From NCBI RefSeq assembly GCF_933775445.1, contig NC_065877.1, positions 33,430,694 through 33,494,693 on the forward strand: a DNA stretch of 64,000 nt. The letters run 5' to 3'. This document shows positions 58,675 to 64,000 of this stretch, piece by piece; the stretch's first letter is position 1; each line of letters starts with the position of its first letter. This DNA is from Argentina anserina (taxonomy: Eukaryota; Streptophyta; Magnoliopsida; Rosales; Rosaceae). The notes below the pieces were generated by a model. That model was not told the DNA's origin. It worked only from the letters and a program-made list of their open reading frames with translations, and made no database searches. The position numbers and the translations under genes were made by a program.

Positions 58675-59510
58675 AATAGACTCATAGACGGGTTCAAGAT
58701 GACCGTATTTCTCAAAGCCCGCCCTACCCTTCTAGTAGGACTCATCATCCGGCCTAAGGCCCCGGCCCGCCGTAAAGCCCGCCCGACCTTAAAGGGCCAA
58801 GTCCGGCCCGGCATGTCCTGATGCAAGGGCTGGCCGTAAGTCTTTTTTAATTAGGGCAGGTAAGTGTTTTACGAATAGAGTCCGGCCCTATTGAGCCTTT
58901 TAGGGCCAAGTCCGGTCCGGCCTTAAAAGCCTTACTCGACTCTATAATTTTTAATTTATTTTTAAATTTTATTATTATTTATTACAAACATGATGTTGAT
59001 AGTATTTTAGGACAGTGCAAATATTAGGTTATTGGCCATTTAGGTAATGTTAATGAACACATCTCAATTAATATATGAGGCCCATATTAACCAACATTGT
59101 CGTAGTGGACTTTGTCAAAACCCTATCCCCTAGGTATCCACCCCAACACTACATCCAGCATTCAGTACTCCACCCGCTACTTCATTCATTATTCCATTCT
59201 TCTTTATTTTTTTCATAAAATATATACTTTTGAAAAACTATTGATTTATAATTAAACAAAAGTGCAGCCCGACCCTAATTTTTAAGGTTGGCTCAGCTCG
59301 GCTCTTGTAGAATGAATCTCTAGGACGGGCTAAAACTTGCATTTTAAAGCCTTGGTCCAGACCTAAATTTTGTTGACTAAGTCAAATCTCGACCCGGCCC
59401 AACCCTAAGTCTTAAAATTTAGGATAGGGTTAGCCTGAGCCTAGCCCATGATGAGGCCTATCTTGTAGTCTGGGACACACCAACCTAAACCAAGGCCCAT
59501 GCCCTGTGTA
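58675..59510. mobile_element. Probable non-autonomous element with GGCCC-rich ends
   Basis: The left third (58675-58935) is dense in GGCCCG/AAGCCCGC motifs such as AAGTCCGGCCCGGCATG. The right third (about 59265-59480) has related motifs (CCGACCCTAA, CGACCCGGCCCAACCC, CCTAGCCCATGATGAGGCC). The middle is AT-rich. This is the layout of short hAT-like elements. Exact ends and target duplication were not resolved. Confidence 0.45.
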
Positions 59511-60050
59511 CAAAGGGAAAATGCCTAATAAATATAATTTTAAAAAAAATATCTTGACATGAACTTGCAATACAGTAGTTAGGATGGTACATTTCGTATA
59601 ATGATATATTCTCTCTTTTTTTAAGTGATATTGTTCTCAAGTGTGAGATGGTGATGAGTTACGAAAAACTAAATGTAGTAGCCGAATATGTATGAGTTTA
59701 ACAACACAACATTTCCAACTATGTGTCGGAGGTGTTCAGTGTCGAAGATTTTGACAGCTCGGTAAATTTCAACATTATAAGCATTTCAACATCATAAGAG
59801 GCATTAACAATTGATTCATTTGAGAGATTTCTCTACATTTGAAAAAAAGAAAAAAAAACTTACTTTATTTCTCAAAAACTATTGCATAGTCATTTAAATG
59901 CATTCAATTTGTTACAAGAACTTCATTTCTTCCCTGGCAAGGCTGGCATTACTAATTATTTGTCATGTTGAACAAACTCATAAACTCTATAGTTCTGAAG
60001 TCTACAGCCTATCAAGTTTATCCAAATCCAATGCAGCATTGTTACTGTCC

Positions 60051-62606
60051 TCAGCCTCTTAAATTAGGAACACTACTCAATGCTGTTTGTAGCTTCTCAT
60101 CCTCAAAGGACAGGTCGACCAGATTTCCTTGCAGATAATTGTCGTAAGCTGGCAAATCGAAATGGCCATGCCCACACATTGCGGTGAGAATAACTTTAGC
60201 TTCTCCAGTCTCTTTACACTTCAGAGCCTCCCTAATGGTGGCAGCTATGGCATGGGTTGGCTCTGGCGCCGGAATCAATCCTTCGGACCTAGCAAATTGT
60301 ATAGCACCTGGAATACGCAATACACACAGGTTATAATCACAGTTAGACAATTGGCTTTCTTGCTAAAATGTATATGAGGCACGTATATAGTAATTTTGAG
60401 TCACCTCTGAAGCACTCAGTCTGGGGAATTGATAGTGCTTCCAAGAAACCGAGTTCATAGACATGTGAAATCAGTGGAGCCATACCATGATACCGCAATC
60501 CTCCTGCCATAACATAAACAGTCCTATGTTGAGTATGAAGAAGTAGATTTTTTTTAAAATACTACAGCTCTCAAGCAAGCTAGAAAAGTTCATTACCGGC
60601 ATGAATTGGGTCAGGAATGAAGTCATGCCCAAGTGTATGCATCTTCATTAGTGGAGTCATCCCCGCTGTGTCACCATAATCGTATCTGTATACACCTTTA
60701 GTTAAAGAAGGACAAGCAGTAGGCTCAACTGCTCTTATTACAGGGCTCATGTTTCCATTGAGCTTCTCTCTAATGAATGGGAAACTGAGCCCTGCAAAGT
60801 TGGATCCACCACCAGTGCACCCGATAATCAAGTCTGGGGTCTCACCTATTGCTTCCATTTGTTTCAGGCACTCTTCACCAATTACAGTTTGGTGGAGCAA
60901 AACATGATTGAGAACACTTCCCAGACAGTATTTAGTGTCGGCATTCATAGCTGCAACCTCCACAGCTTCAGAAATAGCTATTCCTAAACTTCCTGGGGTT
61001 GATGGATCCATCAAAAGGATTTTTCTACCTGATTCAGTTATGTTTGATGGAGATGGGTGTACCTTTGCCCCCCAAGTTTGCATCATCAATTTACGATATG
61101 GTTTCTGATCATACGAAGCACGCACTTGCCATACCTAATATTGTAGAGATACTGTAAGACAACTAACATATACTTTTACAATAAGCAACTGGAGGTAGTT
61201 TTTCATATTTGAGTGTAAATATATACAAGCAATCACCAAGTGAAAGGCTTCTCACCTCACAATCGAGACCGAATAAGCTGGATGCAAAAGCCAAAGAACA
61301 TCCCCATTGTCCAGCTCCTGTTTCTGTCACAACCTTCTTGATGCCTTGCTTTGCATTATAATACACTTGTGGAACTGCACTGTTGGGCTTGTGTGATCCC
61401 GCAGGGCTACCACCTTCATACTTGTAATAAATTCTAGCCGGCGTGTCAAGAAGCTTCTCCAACCTCTTGGCCCTATATTCAATGCAAGAGTAAGATGTTT
61501 CCTATAGCCTCATGGGAGGAGATGGTTACAGAATAAACAATATAATGTCTGCTACCAGAACAAACCTAATGAGAGGGGTTGGACGCCAAAGCTTGTATAT
61601 CTCACGAACTTCTTCGGGGATATCTATATATCTCTCTTCACTTGCCTCCTGTTCAATTAACTCATCAGGAAATAAAGGGGACAGATCTTCAGGTTTGACA
61701 GGTTCAAAAGTCTTGGGATGCAATGGAGGAGGAGGTTTGATAGGCAGATCTGCAATCAGGTTGTACCACTGACGAGGGATTTCGATTGGTACTGGATTAG
61801 CATTGAGAGCTGCTCTTGCTCTACAGCCATTCGAAAGCTTCAAAGTATTTGGCTTTCTACCAAGTGTAATAAATCCAAGCCATTTCTTCTCAACTGAGGC
61901 ACATAAGTAAAACAGAACATAAGAAAGCAATACTAAACCTCAAGCATACACTTTTTTATCTTCATTTTGCACAATTAGGTTCTGGTACATTTTATACTCA
62001 AAACTGAGAGAGTAAATGATCAATAGGATATTAAAATCTTTTCGTAGGATAAACATACCCAGGCACTAGTTATTAACTGAATTGGGATCACAGTGAGTAA
62101 CTGAGTACGTATTAGATGATTGATGCAGAACATGTTCAAAATTGCTTAAATCTCCTTAAAGAAAAATCAAGCCCAATATAGATCGTTCAATATATATGGC
62201 TTTAATTTCTTCCTGCAAGAACTCAATGCATCATAGTAACAAAGTCTCACAATACCATTTGCTCAGTTCACCAGAGCATTTAGAACATAGAGCTCAATTG
62301 CATATATGAATGACTGAGTGCAAAGGATATCACAGCTCATAGCATCACATTCAACTACAGCAAAATTATTACCGGGTCACTAAAAGTTTCTATCTTCAGT
62401 TCAGAACCCCAAACGGTCATCTCAGGTAACCAATACTCAATTAGCAAGTTTATCATCCAAGTAACCTAAAAACCCAGAACCAAACAAGAAGAATCAAAGA
62501 ACGTACAAGAAGTTCAGTGCAGAAAGAAGTTACCTTTTGAGCTTGATCCTGGTGAAGGCTGAGTATGAAATGAACTTGCAGAGAATTTAACACAGTGGGT
62601 AGCCAT
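60051..62606 (-). CDS. TSB2-type (TrpB2): Tryptophan synthase beta chain, type 2 (TrpB2)
   Basis: Six exons: 62534-62606, 61566-61893, 61256-61472, 60597-61134, 60405-60503 and 60051-60307. Phases agree throughout, giving 503 residues, the normal size for plant TrpB2. The PLP-binding lysine is in [13 protein letters not shown] (about Lys162), and the cofactor phosphate loop GGGSN is at about 314-318. The enzyme condenses indole with serine to tryptophan; TrpB2 proteins also work without an alpha subunit and their in vivo role in plants is less settled. The Ser-rich N-terminus ([20 protein letters not shown]) could be a plastid transit peptide. The start at 62606 is the first ATG. Confidence 0.94.
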
Positions 62607-63111
62607 TGCTCACTTGAAGGTTCAAGCAATCAAGCTTGCTAGCCTGAACTGAAAAATGAAAAAAGAAGACGTCTAACTCTGACTCATGAATTTTCAATGA
62701 TACACAGAGCTCAGAAAACACTTGTCTGATGATCCCAGTTTTTCCATGTCTTGGAGTTTGCATAGTGGTGTGCATAAACTATATAGTAATGCCAAATTGC
62801 CAATGGCCTGGAGGTCAGTGTAGTACATTAGTCTTAACTCTTAACTCCTAATTATGACGGTTGACTCTTGACAACACAAGCAACAAGAAAATGCGGCAGC
62901 TGGGCCAGGCCCAAGCCCAATAAATGCACACACTACCCAATTAAATGGCCCATACGTCATCGTAGTCCCCTCCACACAATCCTCCTTCTTCTGGAACGCT
63001 CCAACCCCACCTCTTCCCACCCTCGCGCGCGTACTATTAACACTAACTCCCGCGCGTGGGGGAGTACACCGTGAAGCTTTGCGCCACCGACCTAATCCCA
63101 AGTCCGCACCT
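62607..63111. promoter_or_regulatory. Divergent promoter region between TrpB2 and eIF1
   Basis: The intergenic space carries clustered site II-type elements at about 62894-62955 (TGGGCCAGGCCCAAGCCCA and ATGGCCCAT). In plants these bind TCP factors and drive genes of translation and growth. The TrpB2 leader lies on the left; eIF1 transcription begins to the right. Confidence 0.55.
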
Positions 63112-63119
63112 TTATATAA
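63112..63119 (+). promoter_or_regulatory. TATA box of the eIF1 gene
   Basis: TTATATAA lies just upstream of the probable leader exon, which ends with a donor at 63243. Site II elements are about 160-220 bp upstream. Confidence 0.6.
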
Positions 63120-63243
63120 ATCATCATAAATTTTCCAGCCCAAAATTCCCAGAAGGTTTCTATTTGAAGAGAGAGAAGAGCAGGAAAACCACCGCCACCG
63201 TCACCGTCCGGCCGATCTCCGAAGCCCGAAATCATCTGATCAG

Positions 63244-63493
63244 GTTAATCTCAGCCTGCGGTTTTGATTCCGACAATTTCTAGGGATTTTTTGCTCTCCG
63301 ATTTGGGGGTTTCTTGATTCGAATCACAGTTTTTAGGGTTTCGATTCTAGATTCGTGAAATTTAAGATCTTGATTGTGGAATTGTTTATGTTTATATTTG
63401 TTTTCGATGAATTAGAATCTTGAATATTGAGATGAGGTTTTGATGTTGAAATTGAGCAAGATGATTTAGGTTTTGTGATGTTTGATGATGCAG
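63244..63493 (+). other. 5' leader intron of the eIF1 gene
   Basis: The donor CAG/GTTAAT at 63243-63249 and acceptor GATGATGCAG at 63484-63493 delimit a 250-bp T-rich intron in the untranslated leader. Leader introns commonly raise expression in plant translation genes. Confidence 0.65.
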
Positions 63494-63542
63494 ATCTGAG
63501 AAGAGGGATTTGTCCGGGCCTGTTAGTTCATTACCAAGTTTC

Positions 63543-64000
63543 ATGTCTGATCTCGACGTCCAGATTCCTTCCGCCTTTGGTATGCTTTACTTGTCTTTCT
63601 AATGTTATCGATTTTCGGGGTTTTATTTGATGTTTTATAGCTAAATTGGAGCAGACACTTGTGATTGCTGTGATGCATGTGATTAAATGCATTGGATGCG
63701 TTAATTTGCTTTGATTTATTTGGTGAATAATTGTTTGTTGCTACGTTTTATACAATGGTTTGGTTGTTATACTTGCTAATCGCACATGAAAACAGTTGGT
63801 ACGGATTGCTGTGTGCTTTGTGTGTTATATTCATTTTTAATTGCATGTAGTTTGATGATTCTAATTTGCCATTACATGTACTTTCTTCCTTCTAATGAGT
63901 GTTCTGACTGAAATACTGATTTTTTGGATCCAGATCCGTTTGCTGAGGCAAATGCTGAGGACTCGGGTGCTGGAACAAAAGAATACGTGCACATTCGCAT
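63543..64000 (+). CDS. SUI1/eIF1: Translation initiation factor eIF1 (SUI1), first two coding exons, cut by window edge
   Basis: Coding exon 1 is 63543-63579 (MSDLDVQIPSAF plus one base). Exon 2 starts at 63934 after a GGATCCAG acceptor and runs to the window end, giving FDPFAEANAEDSGAGTKEYV and then HIRI. This is the highly conserved N-terminus of plant eIF1. eIF1 binds the 40S subunit near the P site and enforces AUG selection. About 35 of an expected 113 residues are present; the rest lies beyond the window. Confidence 0.96.

Overview
This is a nuclear plant sequence from a eudicot. The genes have spliced GT-AG exons, and the window contains plant-only families (GH81 glucanase, TBL acetyltransferases, an FLX-like protein, type 2 tryptophan synthase beta) and several plant transposon families. 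The paired amaranthin-type lectin genes would fit Rosaceae, where this family is common, but that placement is inference. No species name can be read from the sequence.

Layout. Positions 1 to about 6154 are a colinear piece of the plastid large single-copy region: matK (5' part), trnK exon 1, rps16, trnQ, psbK, psbI, trnS and trnG exon 1. It ends abruptly inside the first coding exon of a proline-rich nuclear gene (PERK-like). It is either a recent nuclear insertion of plastid DNA or an assembly joint. From 8.5 to 11.6 kb there is a deleted hAT element (8-bp target duplication) and a 168-codon gene split by a TRIM retroelement (5-bp duplication). A GH81 endo-1,3-beta-glucanase lies at 14.1-16.3 kb. 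A decayed but complete hAT element with a BED-finger transposase lies at 17.2-21.1 kb, followed by small foldback and Mutator-like elements and a possible Helitron end. At 23.9-28.3 kb are two related lectin genes: one joins two amaranthin domains to an aerolysin-like domain, the other has only the two lectin domains. A tail-anchored coiled-coil gene follows (28.9-31.0 kb), then two TBL genes in tandem (31.6-41.2 kb).

From 41.2 to 51.3 kb the sequence is mostly AT-rich intergenic DNA with microsatellites, minisatellites, a foldback MITE, a LINE fragment and one small gene. The right end is gene-dense: a BRCT-RING-PHD-like gene with a tandem exon duplication (51.3-55.3 kb), an FLX-like coiled-coil gene (56.1-58.3 kb), type 2 tryptophan synthase beta (60.1-62.6 kb) and the start of eIF1/SUI1 (from about 63.1 kb), the last two divergently transcribed.

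How the genes relate: there is no operon-like logic. The lectin pair and the TBL pair are local duplications. GH81 and TBL proteins act on cell-wall polysaccharides, and the lectin-aerolysin protein is a plausible defence factor, but this proximity need not be functional. Exon models come from reading frames and splice signals, with no transcript support.
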